Shown: piece after piece, positions 9,070 through 17,635 of the stretch | Layout: every line of letters begins with the position of its first letter | Position numbering within the stretch: position 1 is the first letter of the stretch | Assembly (NCBI RefSeq): GCF_008017445.1 | Contig: NZ_VRSW01000005.1 | Span: forward strand, 1 to 64,000 | Origin: Microbacterium mitrae | GTDB taxonomy: Bacteria; Actinomycetota; Actinomycetes; Actinomycetales; Microbacteriaceae | DNA: 64,000 nt | Direction of reading: 5' to 3' | Made by a program: the position numbers and the translations under genes | Notes under the pieces: model-generated | What the model was told of the DNA's origin: nothing | Database searches by the model: none | Seen by the model: only the letters and a program-made list of their open reading frames with translations

Positions 9070-9474
9070 CAAGAACACCGCCAAGATCGTGTAGCTGGCA
9101 GAATCGGGCACGCAGGAGCGTTCGGCATCGTCGTCAGAAACGTCGACCTCGGAGCCAGCGGTGACCCAGACACGACCGGTCGCCTGCTCGGTGAGGGTGA
9201 ACGATCCACACGACGAGGCATCCGCGTCGCTGCGGGCCGGCACGCGCACGCTGACGGTGGTGGTACCCGCCGGGCCAGCGAATTCGTCGACGCGTACCGT
9301 CGGCGGGTCGATCGTATTGCCGTCGACCGTGACGGTGGTGGTTGCCACGGTGGTGGAAACGGTCGGCTCGTCGCGCGAGGGCACAACCTCAAATAGCCAG
9401 ATCGTGCCGGCGGCCACCATCGCGGCAATCATGAGCGCGATCGCCGCCGTGCGCTGCCTGCGCCACCAGCTCAT
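8989..9474 (-). CDS. Membrane-anchored exported protein, gene 3 of a coupled set
   Basis: A 161-residue protein with an N-terminal anchor (MSWWRRQRTAAIALMIAAMV) followed by a Thr/Val-rich outside domain with two cysteines (SSCGSF and ERSCVPDS) that could form a disulfide. It overlaps the gene before it by ATGA (9471-9474). The 3' end overlaps the convergent membrane-protein gene by 81 bases. I recognise no family. It is probably a cell-surface protein acting with the two proteins encoded upstream. Confidence 0.75.
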   Translation of the reverse strand: MSWWRRQRTAAIALMIAAMVAAGTIWLFEVVPSRDEPTVSTTVATTTVTVDGNTIDPPTVRVDEFAGPAGTTTVSVRVPARSDADASSCGSFTLTEQATGRVWVTAGSEVDVSDDDAERSCVPDSASYTILAVFLLPDDVPGLFWFDMTFDDTVVRFELTG

Positions 9475-10028
9475 GGCGCACCCACCGTGGGGGACGAGAT
9501 CGTGAGTCGCTCGCGGTGATCGAGCGTGGTCAGGTTGACCGAGATAGAAATCACGTCGTCAAGCGCGGGGGTGGTGTCATTGGATGACAGGCGAAGCTCG
9601 GCGGAACCGCTGCGCACGCCGGCAGGAAGCTCAAAGGCCAGCACGCCGCTGGTACCGATACCCACGCGTAACGGATATCGCCACAGAGACTCCGGCACCC
9701 GCTCGCTGGCCGTGTAGGTTCGGCCATCCACGGTGAGGGTTGCCAAGCCAATCTGCGCGTCATCTTCGGTGTGCGGCGCCGATGCCGAAAGCGTCACGAC
9801 GAGCCAATTGCCCTCGGCGCTCCACTCGTCATCGAACGTGATCGAATCGGCGAAGTTCCACTCGGTGACGGTGGCAATGATGGTGCGAGACGTGAGCGTG
9901 CTTGAGCCGTCTCCGGCAATCACAAACGGGGCGGTGAGGCGTTGCTCGGCGGGAATTGCCGCCGTCACCGCCAGCGCGCCAACGATGAGCCCAGCCGCGG
10001 CCACCGTCGCCACCGCCTTACGTCTCAT
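9471..10028 (-). CDS. Exported protein, gene 2 of a coupled set
   Basis: A 185-residue protein with an N-terminal signal or anchor (MRRKAVATVAAAGLIVGALA) and a beta-rich outside domain carrying patterns such as TVTEWNFADSITFDDEWSAE. It contains no cysteines. It overlaps genes on both sides by ATGA (10025-10028 and 9471-9474), so all three should be made in fixed proportion. The family is not recognised. Confidence 0.75.
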   Translation of the reverse strand: MRRKAVATVAAAGLIVGALAVTAAIPAEQRLTAPFVIAGDGSSTLTSRTIIATVTEWNFADSITFDDEWSAEGNWLVVTLSASAPHTEDDAQIGLATLTVDGRTYTASERVPESLWRYPLRVGIGTSGVLAFELPAGVRSGSAELRLSSNDTTPALDDVISISVNLTTLDHRERLTISSPTVGAP

Positions 10029-10690
10029 CGCGAAACCTCCAACTCGACGCGAGCCGCGATATCCGTTGCCTTCCAGGTGACGGCGCTCGACGAAACCACG
10101 AACCGCCCGAATTTTTCGCTCGCGTCGTACACCTCAAGCACCGCACCCGCGTCAGCGAGTTGCTCTTGGTCAACCGGCCAGCCGATGACGACATCGGCGG
10201 GAACGCCGGGCTGCAGGATCGGGCCGCGGGGGGAACCATCTGCGCGCCACACGCGCGGGGAGTCCACTGGTTCCACCCCTGCCAGACGCAGCAACGGTTC
10301 ATCGCCCTGCACGAGCCGCGAAGCCGCGCTATCGACGGCGCCCAAGACCATCACCGGGTAGCTCGCCCGATTCTCAATCCGCACGGTGACCAGCACGAGG
10401 ATTTCGCCTGGTTCCGCCTCCCAATATTGCTCTTCGGCCTCGGCAACCGCTTCGGCGTCGATAACCGTCGCGCTGTACAACGTGGTGTCAACCTCAACCC
10501 CGTAAGCCGCATCGCTCGGGGTGGGAACAGCGGCGCGGAGCCCTCCGCCGATCGCGAACGCCGCGATCGCTACGACAGCGATGGCAGTTCCGAGGATCGC
10601 TGACCGCGGCCCTCGAGACATTTTTCGTGCCACGGGTTTTGGGGCGCGCTCAGGCACGTCTTCGGCGACGTCACGTGAGGCGGTGTTCAC
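10025..10690 (-). CDS. Exported protein, gene 1 of a coupled set
   Basis: A 221-residue protein with a basic cytoplasmic N-terminus, one membrane segment (SAILGTAIAVVAIAAFAIGG) and an outside domain of about 160 residues rich in beta-strand patterns (ILVLVTVRIENRASYPVMVL), resembling an Ig-like or DUF4352-like fold. I chose GTG 10690 rather than the in-frame GTG at 10696 because TAGGCT sits exactly six bases before 10690, as in a leaderless mRNA; the other start would abut the -10. It is the first gene of a three-gene ATGA-coupled unit. Confidence 0.72.
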   Translation of the reverse strand: MNTASRDVAEDVPERAPKPVARKMSRGPRSAILGTAIAVVAIAAFAIGGGLRAAVPTPSDAAYGVEVDTTLYSATVIDAEAVAEAEEQYWEAEPGEILVLVTVRIENRASYPVMVLGAVDSAASRLVQGDEPLLRLAGVEPVDSPRVWRADGSPRGPILQPGVPADVVIGWPVDQEQLADAGAVLEVYDASEKFGRFVVSSSAVTWKATDIAARVELEVSR

Positions 10691-10696
10691 CCCCAC

Positions 10697-10702
10697 AGCC
10701 TA
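10697..10702 (-). promoter_or_regulatory. -10 element of a leaderless promoter
   Basis: On the minus strand TAGGCT lies exactly six bases before GTG 10690. It drives the three exported-protein genes and faces the promoter of the dehydratase genes on the other strand. Confidence 0.55.
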
Positions 10703-10753
10703 CTGAAACCAGAAGGCGCGTCCACCACACCGGAGCGGATGAGCGCAGCCCGA

Positions 10754-10759
10754 TAGACT
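10754..10759 (+). promoter_or_regulatory. -10 element of a leaderless promoter
   Basis: TAGACT lies exactly six bases before GTG 10766, with no ribosome site between, so the dehydratase-murB transcript is probably leaderless. Confidence 0.6.
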
Positions 10760-10765
10760 GGCAAC

Positions 10766-11215
10766 GTGCCCGTGAATCCGGATCTTGTCGGCCAGGAGTT
10801 TGAGCCGACCGCTGCGTACCTTGTTGGCCGCGAGAAGGTGCGCGAGTTTGCGCGCGCCACGTTCGCCGAGGACCCTCAACACCACGACCCCGAGGCCGCC
10901 CGTGCGCTCGGATACGCCGACGTTGTGGCGCCACCCACCTTCGCGATGGTCATTCAAGACCTCACGATTCACCAACTGCTCAACTCCCCAGGCTCCGGCA
11001 TTGAACTGCAGAACCTGATTCATGCCGAGCAGAAGTTTCGATACTCGCGTCCGATCGTTGCGGGCGACGAACTCACCGCCACACTGTCGGTGACCGGGCT
11101 GCGCGCCATGGGGCCAGCCACCATGATCAACAGCGAGACCATGATCGTCGATGCCAATGGCGACCACGTGGTGACCGCCATCTCGGTTCTGCTCGCGGGG
11201 GAGGCCAGCGCATGA
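10766..11215 (+). CDS. MaoC-type dehydratase, FAS1-like N-terminal half (HadA-like)
   Basis: A 149-residue hot-dog fold protein of the MaoC N-terminal type, seen from VNPDLVGQEFEPTAAYLVGREKVREFARA through DVVAPPTFAMV. It lacks the catalytic Asp/His pair, which is carried by the next gene; in mycobacterial HadAB the two form a heterodimeric 3-hydroxyacyl-ACP or acyl-CoA dehydratase. It starts at GTG 10766 and overlaps the partner gene by ATGA (11212-11215). Confidence 0.88.
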   Translation: MPVNPDLVGQEFEPTAAYLVGREKVREFARATFAEDPQHHDPEAARALGYADVVAPPTFAMVIQDLTIHQLLNSPGSGIELQNLIHAEQKFRYSRPIVAGDELTATLSVTGLRAMGPATMINSETMIVDANGDHVVTAISVLLAGEASA

Positions 11216-11619
11216 CGTACACGGTTGGCGACATTGTCGCGGAGCGCTCGCTCCACATCACGCGTGACTCGCTGGTCAAATACGCCGGCGCCTCGGGCGA
11301 CTTTAACCCGATTCACTATCGTGACGACATCGCGCAATCCGTCGGCTTGCCCGGCGTATTGGCGCACGGAATGCTCACGATGGGCATTGCGGTCGGAACC
11401 ATCATTTCGGCCCTGGGAGACTCGGGTCGCATTCGTGAGTACGGTGTTCGATTCACCCGTCCGGTTGTCGTTGACGCTCGAAACGGTGCCGACATTGACA
11501 TCACCGCGAAGGTAGCCAGCATCACCGATGAGGCGATCCGCATTGATCTGACCGTGGTGTTTGACGGCAAGGCCGTGCTGGGTAAGGCTCAGGTCTTCGT
11601 CACACCCGAGACGGCGTAA
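11212..11619 (+). CDS. MaoC-type dehydratase, catalytic half (HadB-like)
   Basis: A 135-residue hot-dog protein with the hydratase-2 motif GASGDFNPIHYRDDIAQ (about residues 28-44) holding the catalytic Asp and His, followed by GVLAHGMLTMGI. It is coupled to the non-catalytic partner by ATGA and is followed at once by murB. The pair may serve fatty acid elongation or an acyl-CoA pathway; the sequence does not decide which. Confidence 0.9.
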   Translation: MTYTVGDIVAERSLHITRDSLVKYAGASGDFNPIHYRDDIAQSVGLPGVLAHGMLTMGIAVGTIISALGDSGRIREYGVRFTRPVVVDARNGADIDITAKVASITDEAIRIDLTVVFDGKAVLGKAQVFVTPETA

Positions 11620-11620
11620 C

Positions 11621-12760
11621 GTGCCCGAAGTTACGCCCCGGCCGCTCGCCGAACTCACCACCCTGCGTGTTGGTGGCATCCCGAGGCGCCTCATCGAGGT
11701 GACCTCACGCGATGAGGCAATCGACGTACTCCGCGATACGTGGAACAGCGGCGAGGATGTGCTCGTGCTGGGCGGTGGTTCCAATCTGTTCGTCGGCGAT
11801 GATGACCTCGAACTGACCGTTGTTCGACTCCGCAACGAGGGAATCGCCGTCGTCGGCTCACCCACGCCCGGCGTCGTGCGAGTGCGCGTTGAAGCTGGCC
11901 ACGAGTGGGATGCGTTCGTGGCATGGACGGTGCAGGCTGGGCTCGCCGGCGTCGAAGCACTCTCCGGTATTCCCGGAACCGTTGGTGCCGCCCCGGTGCA
12001 GAACATTGGCGCCTACGGTCAAGAGGTCGTGCAAACCCTGCACGAGGTCGAACTGATCGACGCGGCGACGGGCGATGTCACCACCGAGCCTGCCGCAAGC
12101 CTGGGGCTCGGATTTCGCACCTCCGTGCTCAAGGCGCACTATGGTTCCGTCGCCGAACGTGACGCCGTCATTCTGTCGGCAACGTTTGATCTTCGCGCCG
12201 TCGGAACCGAGCCGGTTGCCGTCGCGGGGGAGCAGTTGCGCCAAGCACTGCAACTTGCGGACGATGCGCTGATTTCGCTCGCCGAGATTCGCGACACGGT
12301 GCTCGCCACCCGTGCCTCCAAAGGCATGGTGCTGAATCCCGACGACCCCGACACGTACAGCGCCGGATCGTTCTTCCAAAACGCCGTGGTTCCGGAGTCT
12401 TTCGTGCGCACGCTGCCGTCAGAATGCCCGCGCTGGCTCATGCCGGGCGTCGCCGAGGTGGCTGACCGCGTTATTGGGCTGGACGAATACGACGGTGTGT
12501 TGCAACCGGTGATTCACACCGAGCGACTCTTCAAGGTGAGCAACGCCTGGCTTATTGAGAGCGTTGGAGTGAAGCGGGGCTTTCGCTTTCCTGGTTCGCG
12601 CGCCGGGCTGTCAACCAAACATGCTCTCGCACTGACTAATCGGGGCGGCGCGCGCGCAGAAGAATTGGCAGAACTCGCCCGATACATTCGGGGTCGCGTA
12701 CATTCAGAATACGGACTCCTCATGGAGCCGGAACCCATCTTGGTGGGCGTCGAAATTTAA
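11621..12760 (+). CDS. murB: UDP-N-acetylmuramate dehydrogenase
   Basis: A 379-residue FAD enzyme that reduces UDP-GlcNAc-enolpyruvate to UDP-MurNAc in peptidoglycan synthesis. Visible motifs are the N-terminal TTLRVGGIPRR, the FAD-binding LSGIPGTVGAAPVQNIGAYGQEV, and the type I substrate signature YSAGSFFQNAVV. The start is GTG 11621, one base after the dehydratase stop; longer frames run back into that gene. It shares the leaderless transcript of the dehydratase pair. Confidence 0.95.
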   Translation: MPEVTPRPLAELTTLRVGGIPRRLIEVTSRDEAIDVLRDTWNSGEDVLVLGGGSNLFVGDDDLELTVVRLRNEGIAVVGSPTPGVVRVRVEAGHEWDAFVAWTVQAGLAGVEALSGIPGTVGAAPVQNIGAYGQEVVQTLHEVELIDAATGDVTTEPAASLGLGFRTSVLKAHYGSVAERDAVILSATFDLRAVGTEPVAVAGEQLRQALQLADDALISLAEIRDTVLATRASKGMVLNPDDPDTYSAGSFFQNAVVPESFVRTLPSECPRWLMPGVAEVADRVIGLDEYDGVLQPVIHTERLFKVSNAWLIESVGVKRGFRFPGSRAGLSTKHALALTNRGGARAEELAELARYIRGRVHSEYGLLMEPEPILVGVEI

Positions 12761-12775
12761 GTGCAGGGAGGCGCG

Positions 12776-13984
12776 ATGACGGATCCGCAGTATCCCGGTT
12801 CCGCGCCGCCTCCGCCCTGGTATTACGCCGCGGTGCCGCCGCCTCCGCCGCCGAAGAAGCGTCGCAAGGCCACCGCGTGGGTGACGCTGAGCGTGACAGC
12901 CCTCCTCGTCGCGGGTGGCGTTGCGGGCTTTGTGATGTGGCAGAACGCGACCAAGGCGCAATACGATGCGGCCGTTGCCGATCTTGACGAGGCGCGAGAT
13001 AACGTCGTCGCCGCAAGCACCGCCGCCACCGACGTGATCGAATACGGCGGCGAGCAGCAGCTCGCGGCCGACACGATTCAAACCCAGTCCGTCGATGGCC
13101 TCTTTGACGCGGCGCGGTATGACGACTTCACGGTGAGCATCACCACGCTCGATACCGTTCTTGCCGCCGCGCCGGCGGAGATCCTGCCGCCGAGCGAGCC
13201 AGCTGACCTGCCGGCGATGCCGTGGGAGCGTGCTCAGACGGCAGAGCAGATCGAGGCGCTGGCCGACGAGACGCGCGACGACCTCGACGACTACGCGCAA
13301 GAAATCGAGACGGTCGCCGAGGCAACGACGGCAGTGAACACAGCGGCGGCCGACCTCTTTGGTTCCGCTGCCGACACGGCCCAAGCCCTGCTCGACGAAA
13401 ACATCTCGGCTGAGAACCCCACCAAGGTTGCGTTTCAACGCGCGGCAGACGACGTCGCGCAGCTCGACGAGCTCGATGATTCCACCGCCTCTGTAGTCAC
13501 CGTCTACGTCGATGCGGCCGCGGCGCTCGCGGCATCGCAGCAGGCGGAGCTTGATGAAAAGCGGGGGCCGCTCCTCGCCGACCGGCTGGAGGTTGAGCAG
13601 TTTGCCCGAGACCTTGCCCCCGGCCTCATGTTGGACTTTGACTGGGCGCCGATCGTTGCGGGTGCCGGTGATGGCCTCTCGGTCGGCGGAACCACGCACT
13701 GGTGGATGGATCCGGGCTACGCCACCATCACGCTGAGTGACTCGGTGGCGGAGCTGTGGGGCTCACGATACGACGATATGGTTCGCGCGCTGGTGGCTCA
13801 CGAAATTGGCCACGCGCTGACGATCCGTTGCGGTGATCTGTACGACTGGTCAACGCAAGAGAGTATCGAGCAGTGGGCGACCGCGTGGGCGATCGTGCAG
13901 GGCTACACCGGCGAAGGCAATGGCGTCAGCGTTTACGGCGAGCCGCCGCAGAGCATGATTGACGCCGCGCGCGGCTGCTCCTAG
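12776..13984 (+). CDS. Membrane-anchored protein with a HEIGH zinc-protease-like motif
   Basis: A 402-residue protein. It has a proline-rich N-terminus with PPPPPP, one membrane segment (about residues 41-60, VTLSVTALLVAGGVAGFVMW), a long Ala/Asp/Glu-rich helical middle likely to be a coiled coil, and near the C-terminus VRALVAHEIGHALTIRCGD. HEIGH matches the HExxH zinc-binding site of metallopeptidases. A downstream third ligand is not obvious, and no family is recognised. ATG 12776 is preferred because AGGGAGG lies just upstream. It may be a cell-surface protease or a chaperone-like remnant. Confidence 0.82.
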   Translation: MTDPQYPGSAPPPPWYYAAVPPPPPPKKRRKATAWVTLSVTALLVAGGVAGFVMWQNATKAQYDAAVADLDEARDNVVAASTAATDVIEYGGEQQLAADTIQTQSVDGLFDAARYDDFTVSITTLDTVLAAAPAEILPPSEPADLPAMPWERAQTAEQIEALADETRDDLDDYAQEIETVAEATTAVNTAAADLFGSAADTAQALLDENISAENPTKVAFQRAADDVAQLDELDDSTASVVTVYVDAAAALAASQQAELDEKRGPLLADRLEVEQFARDLAPGLMLDFDWAPIVAGAGDGLSVGGTTHWWMDPGYATITLSDSVAELWGSRYDDMVRALVAHEIGHALTIRCGDLYDWSTQESIEQWATAWAIVQGYTGEGNGVSVYGEPPQSMIDAARGCS

Positions 13985-13994
13985 CAAACAGAAA

Positions 13995-14025
13995 GGTGGG
14001 CCGGCTCGCGAAGAGCCGGCCCACC
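13995..14025. terminator. Shared terminator hairpin between convergent genes
   Basis: A perfect 13-bp GC-rich stem (13995-14007 with 14013-14025) and five-base loop GCGAA lie between the HEIGH-protein gene and the aminotransferase, which converge here. There is no long T run. Confidence 0.75.
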
Positions 14026-14039
14026 GGTGATCTGAGGCT

Positions 14040-15239
14040 TTAGGAGAACAGCTCCTGCAGGCGGCGAACGCCCTCCAGCAGTTCTTCGTCGCCGAGTGCG
14101 TACGACAGACGGATGAAGCCAGACGGACCAAAGGCTTCGCCCGGAACCACGGCAACCTCCACCTCATCGAGGATCAGGTCGGCAAGCTCCAGGCTCGTTT
14201 GCGGCGTCTTGCCGCGCCATGTCTTGCCCAGCAGGCCCGTGACATCGGGATACACGTAGAAGGCTCCGAGGGGGTTCGGCACCTTCATGCCGTCGATCTT
14301 GCTGAGCTCAGCAACGATGAGCTGACGACGGCGGTCAAATGCCTGGCGCATCTGCTCGACCTCGTCTTGCGGGCCGGTGAGTGCCGCAATCGCGCCGCGC
14401 TGTGCCACGTTGTTGACGTTGCTTGACAGGTGCGACTGGAGGTTGGCGGCCACCTTGATGGCGTCCTTCGGGCCGACCATCCAGCCCACACGCCATCCGG
14501 TCATGGCGTAGGTCTTGGCGACACCGTTTACGAGAATGGTTTGGTTTGCCAGCTCCGGCACGGCCTCGACGATCGAGACGGCCTTGATGCCTTCGTAGAC
14601 CAGGTTCTGGTAGATCTCATCGGTGATGACCCAGATGCCGTGGGTCAGTGCCCATTCGCCGATCGCGCGGGTTTCTTCCGGCGTGTAGACGGAGCCGGTC
14701 GGGTTCGACGGCGAGACAAAAACCAGCACGGTGGTCTTGTCGGTGCGGGCGGCTTCGAGCTGGTCGACGGTGACCTTGTAGTCTTGGTCGCTGCCGGCGA
14801 ACACCTCAACGGGCACGCCGTCGGCGAGGGCAATGGCCTCGGGGTAGGTGGTCCAGTACGGTGCGGGCAGCAAGACTTCATCGCCCGGGTTCACGACCGC
14901 CTGAAACGCCTGGTACACCGACTGCTTGCCACCGTTGGTCACGATGATCTGGCTCGGCTCGACGGCCAGGCCAGAGTCGCGCAGCGTCTTGGCCGCGATC
15001 GCTTCGCGCAGCTCCGGCAGGCCCGCGGCCGGGGTGTAACGGAAGTTCGCCGGGTTGTGCATGGCTTCGATGCCGGCATCCACGATGAACTGTGGCGTCG
15101 GAAAGTCAGGCTCGCCGGCGGCATAAGAAATTACCGGACGGCCCTCGGCCTTGAGGGCTTTGGCCTTGGCATCGACCTTGAGGGTCGCCGACTCGGCAAT
15201 GGCGGAAAGTTTACGAGAAAGGGGTGCACGCTCAGTCAC
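14040..15239 (-). CDS. Class I/II aminotransferase, aspartate type
   Basis: A 399-residue PLP enzyme of fold type I, subgroup I-gamma. Visible are [13 protein letters not shown] near the N-terminus, [11 protein letters not shown] in the substrate region, and the PLP-lysine motif [14 protein letters not shown]. It most likely transfers amino groups between aspartate or aromatic amino acids and 2-oxoglutarate. It starts at GTG 15239, with a leaderless -10 (TAATCT) six bases upstream. Confidence 0.93.
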   Translation of the reverse strand: MTERAPLSRKLSAIAESATLKVDAKAKALKAEGRPVISYAAGEPDFPTPQFIVDAGIEAMHNPANFRYTPAAGLPELREAIAAKTLRDSGLAVEPSQIIVTNGGKQSVYQAFQAVVNPGDEVLLPAPYWTTYPEAIALADGVPVEVFAGSDQDYKVTVDQLEAARTDKTTVLVFVSPSNPTGSVYTPEETRAIGEWALTHGIWVITDEIYQNLVYEGIKAVSIVEAVPELANQTILVNGVAKTYAMTGWRVGWMVGPKDAIKVAANLQSHLSSNVNNVAQRGAIAALTGPQDEVEQMRQAFDRRRQLIVAELSKIDGMKVPNPLGAFYVYPDVTGLLGKTWRGKTPQTSLELADLILDEVEVAVVPGEAFGPSGFIRLSYALGDEELLEGVRRLQELFS

Positions 15240-15245
15240 CCTTCG

Positions 15246-15251
15246 AGATTA
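15246..15251 (-). promoter_or_regulatory. -10 element of a leaderless promoter
   Basis: On the minus strand TAATCT is followed by CGAAGG and then the GTG start of the aminotransferase, a spacing of exactly six bases. Confidence 0.6.
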
Positions 15252-15395
15252 CTCTGCGGTGCGCGGCGGAAACAGGACGATGACGGCGAAAGATCGCGAC
15301 TTTTTCGGTGGAACCATATAGATCGCCGGAACCTGGGCGTGCGGCTTGGGGGAGGGCGCCAGAACGCAAGTGGCCGCCTCGGGCGCTGTGGCCAG

Positions 15396-15401
15396 TACCG
15401 T
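15396..15401 (+). promoter_or_regulatory. -10 element of a leaderless promoter
   Basis: TACCGT lies exactly six bases before ATG 15408 of the FadR-type regulator. Confidence 0.5.
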
Positions 15402-15407
15402 TGTCGT

Positions 15408-16115
15408 ATGAAGGTCGAGCGCATCACCCGCACACAGTCCGTCGTTGACGGCTTGCTGGACGAAATTATCGCGGGGCGCATGGTGGCGGGCGAGCCCCTG
15501 CCGGCAGAGGCCGACCTCGCCGACCTGCTGGGGGTTTCGCGGCTCACCCTGCGCGAGGGCGTGCGTTTGTTGCAAGCCCAGGGCGTTATCGTTCCGGTTC
15601 CCGGCAGCAGGCACCGCGTCGCGCCGGTTGATGAGTGGACGGGCTTGGAAGCCGTGGTGCGCTACTCGCGTAGCAGTGGTGCGCGCAGGCGCTCCTCGCT
15701 TGACCTGCTCGACATGCGCGTGATGTTTGAGACGGGGGCCGCAGAACTTGCCGCGCCCCGTTGTTCCGATGCTCACATCGAAGAGCTGGAGACGTTGCTG
15801 CAACGCATGCATGATGCCCACGAGCACGGTGACGTGCCCGGGTTTGTCGCGGCAGACCTCGCGTTTCACGACGTGATCTTCGCGGCAGCAGACAACCGCA
15901 TTCTCGTCGCCTCGGTGCGCCCGCTCACCACCATCCTGCAAGATTCGCGCACCGAAACCAGCGCGGTTTCTGACATTCGCGAGCACGCCCTGGCTGAGCA
16001 TGCCGCCGTGCTCGAGGCCATGCGCACGCGATCGCCGGAGGCCGCGCGTGAGGCAATGGCGAGCCACATGCGCCAGACGCGCGACGATCTGCTGCACTAC
16101 GTGCTGGGGGAATAA
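15408..16115 (+). CDS. FadR/GntR-family transcriptional regulator
   Basis: A 235-residue repressor. The N-terminal winged helix is at residues 1-70 (LPAEADLADLLGVSRLTLREGVRLLQAQG). The C-terminal all-helical FCD ligand domain shows the Asp and His metal/ligand positions in MFETGAAELAA, AFHDVIFAAADN and AEHAAVLEAM. It starts at ATG 15408 with a leaderless -10. It lies 101 bases before a sugar-acid kinase gene whose upstream region holds a perfect palindrome (16156-16170), its probable binding site. It likely responds to a sugar-acid intermediate. Confidence 0.93.
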   Translation: MKVERITRTQSVVDGLLDEIIAGRMVAGEPLPAEADLADLLGVSRLTLREGVRLLQAQGVIVPVPGSRHRVAPVDEWTGLEAVVRYSRSSGARRRSSLDLLDMRVMFETGAAELAAPRCSDAHIEELETLLQRMHDAHEHGDVPGFVAADLAFHDVIFAAADNRILVASVRPLTTILQDSRTETSAVSDIREHALAEHAAVLEAMRTRSPEAAREAMASHMRQTRDDLLHYVLGE

Positions 16116-16155
16116 CCGCTGGGGTCTTGCCTGTAGAGAAAACTGGGCGTACCAT

Positions 16156-16170
16156 CGATATCTGATATCG
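16156..16170. promoter_or_regulatory. Palindromic operator of the FadR-type regulator
   Basis: CGATATCTGATATCG is a perfect 15-bp inverted repeat around a central T. It lies 47 bases before the kinase start, after a possible -35 TTGCCT near 16125. The half site TGATATC recurs at 18551 before the permease gene. Confidence 0.65.
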
Positions 16171-16216
16171 GATAACGCCGAGATCGAACCCAGACCTACT
16201 GAACGAAGGAGTTCCC

Positions 16217-17617
16217 GTGCAGATCGACGCGCTTCTGGCCCCTCTCCCGGCCCCGCTCGAAATCGCTGCGGCGCAGGTTCGCGAGGCGCTCGACGCCAGC
16301 ACCGTGTTGGTCGTGCTGGATGATGACCCCACCGGTACCCAGTCCGTCGTGAACCTACCCGTTCTCACGCGCTGGGAAAAGAGTGATCTTGACGGCGCCT
16401 TCGCCACCGGCGCCCCCGCCGTCTACGTGCTCACCAACACGCGCTCCCTCGATGAGGCGACCGCCGCACAGCGCAACCGCGAAGTTGTTGAGGTGGCGCT
16501 CTCGGCGGCGGCAGACGCCGGCAAGCAGGTGACGTTCGTCTCCCGCGGCGACTCCACCCTGCGCGGTCACTTCCCGCTGGAAACCGACGTCTTGGCTGCA
16601 GAAATCACTGCGCGCGGTGGCGCGGCCCCGGAGCTGACGCTGCTGGTTCCGGCGTTCCCCGATGCCGGTCGCATCACCGTCAACTCGGTGCATTACTGGG
16701 TCACAGACGGCGAAGCCGTGCCGGTCGGTGAAACGGCCTTCGCGCAAGACGCAACGTTTGGATTCACATCGTCCAACCTGCGCGATTGGGTTGCGGAGAA
16801 GACGGCGGGGCGCATCGCGGCCGACCAGGTCGCCGCGCTCACCATTGACATCATCCGTTCCGGCGTCGAGGCCGTGCGTACCTTCCTCCGCGAGCTGCCC
16901 ACTGGTTCCGTCGTTGCCGTCGACGTTGTCGAAGAGAGCGATATGCGCGTCGTCGCGCTGGCGCTTCACGGCCTGGGCCGGGCGGTGCTGCTGCGCGTTG
17001 GCCCGCCCTACGTTCGCGCGCACATCGGCCAAGACATCGCCGAGCCGGTCTCGACCGCGGATATTCCGTTCGCCTACGACCGCGGCGGTCTCATCGTCGT
17101 CGGCAGTCACGTGCCGCTCACCACGGCTCAGCTTGCCGAATTGCGCCGCCAGCGACCCACCACCGCGACGATCGAACTCGATGTTCGTAGCCTGATCGGT
17201 GACAGCCGCGACGCTTACCTCGATGAGCAGGCCGCCACCGTTGCCGAGGCCCTGGCTTCTGGCGCCGTCATCGTACATACGACCCGTGAGCTTCTCACCG
17301 GCGCCTCGGGCGAGGAGAGCCTAGAAATTGCCCGCAAGGTATCCAGCGGCGTCGTCGATTTGGTTCGCCGCGTGCTGGCGATCGCACCGCCGCGCTTCGT
17401 TATCGCCAAGGGCGGCATCACCTCCAGCGACGTTGCCAGCGAAGCGCTCGAAATTCGTCGCGCGACGGTCGTTGGCCCCATGCTCCCGGGCATTGTGTCG
17501 CTGTGGCAGCCGGAGACCGGCCCCGCCGTCGGCATCCCCTACATCGTCTTCGCCGGCAACGTCGGCACCCAAGACTCCCTTGCTCGCGTGGTCGCGAAGC
17601 TTGCGGACGAACAGTAA
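16217..17617 (+). CDS. Four-carbon acid sugar kinase (OtnK/DtnK, DUF1537 type)
   Basis: A 466-residue kinase of the DUF1537 family that phosphorylates 2-oxotetronate, threonate or erythronate. The N-terminal substrate domain shows VVLDDDPTGTQS and VYVLTNTRSLDE, then VSRGDSTLRGHFPLE. The C-terminal nucleotide domain shows VIAKGGITSSDVA and ending PYIVFAGNVGTQDSL. It starts at GTG 16217 with GAAGGAG upstream. It is the first structural gene after the FadR regulator and palindrome, and is followed by a dehydrogenase and a GntP permease. Confidence 0.92.
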   Translation: MQIDALLAPLPAPLEIAAAQVREALDASTVLVVLDDDPTGTQSVVNLPVLTRWEKSDLDGAFATGAPAVYVLTNTRSLDEATAAQRNREVVEVALSAAADAGKQVTFVSRGDSTLRGHFPLETDVLAAEITARGGAAPELTLLVPAFPDAGRITVNSVHYWVTDGEAVPVGETAFAQDATFGFTSSNLRDWVAEKTAGRIAADQVAALTIDIIRSGVEAVRTFLRELPTGSVVAVDVVEESDMRVVALALHGLGRAVLLRVGPPYVRAHIGQDIAEPVSTADIPFAYDRGGLIVVGSHVPLTTAQLAELRRQRPTTATIELDVRSLIGDSRDAYLDEQAATVAEALASGAVIVHTTRELLTGASGEESLEIARKVSSGVVDLVRRVLAIAPPRFVIAKGGITSSDVASEALEIRRATVVGPMLPGIVSLWQPETGPAVGIPYIVFAGNVGTQDSLARVVAKLADEQ

Positions 17618-17635
17618 ATCGTGAAAGGAACAGAC

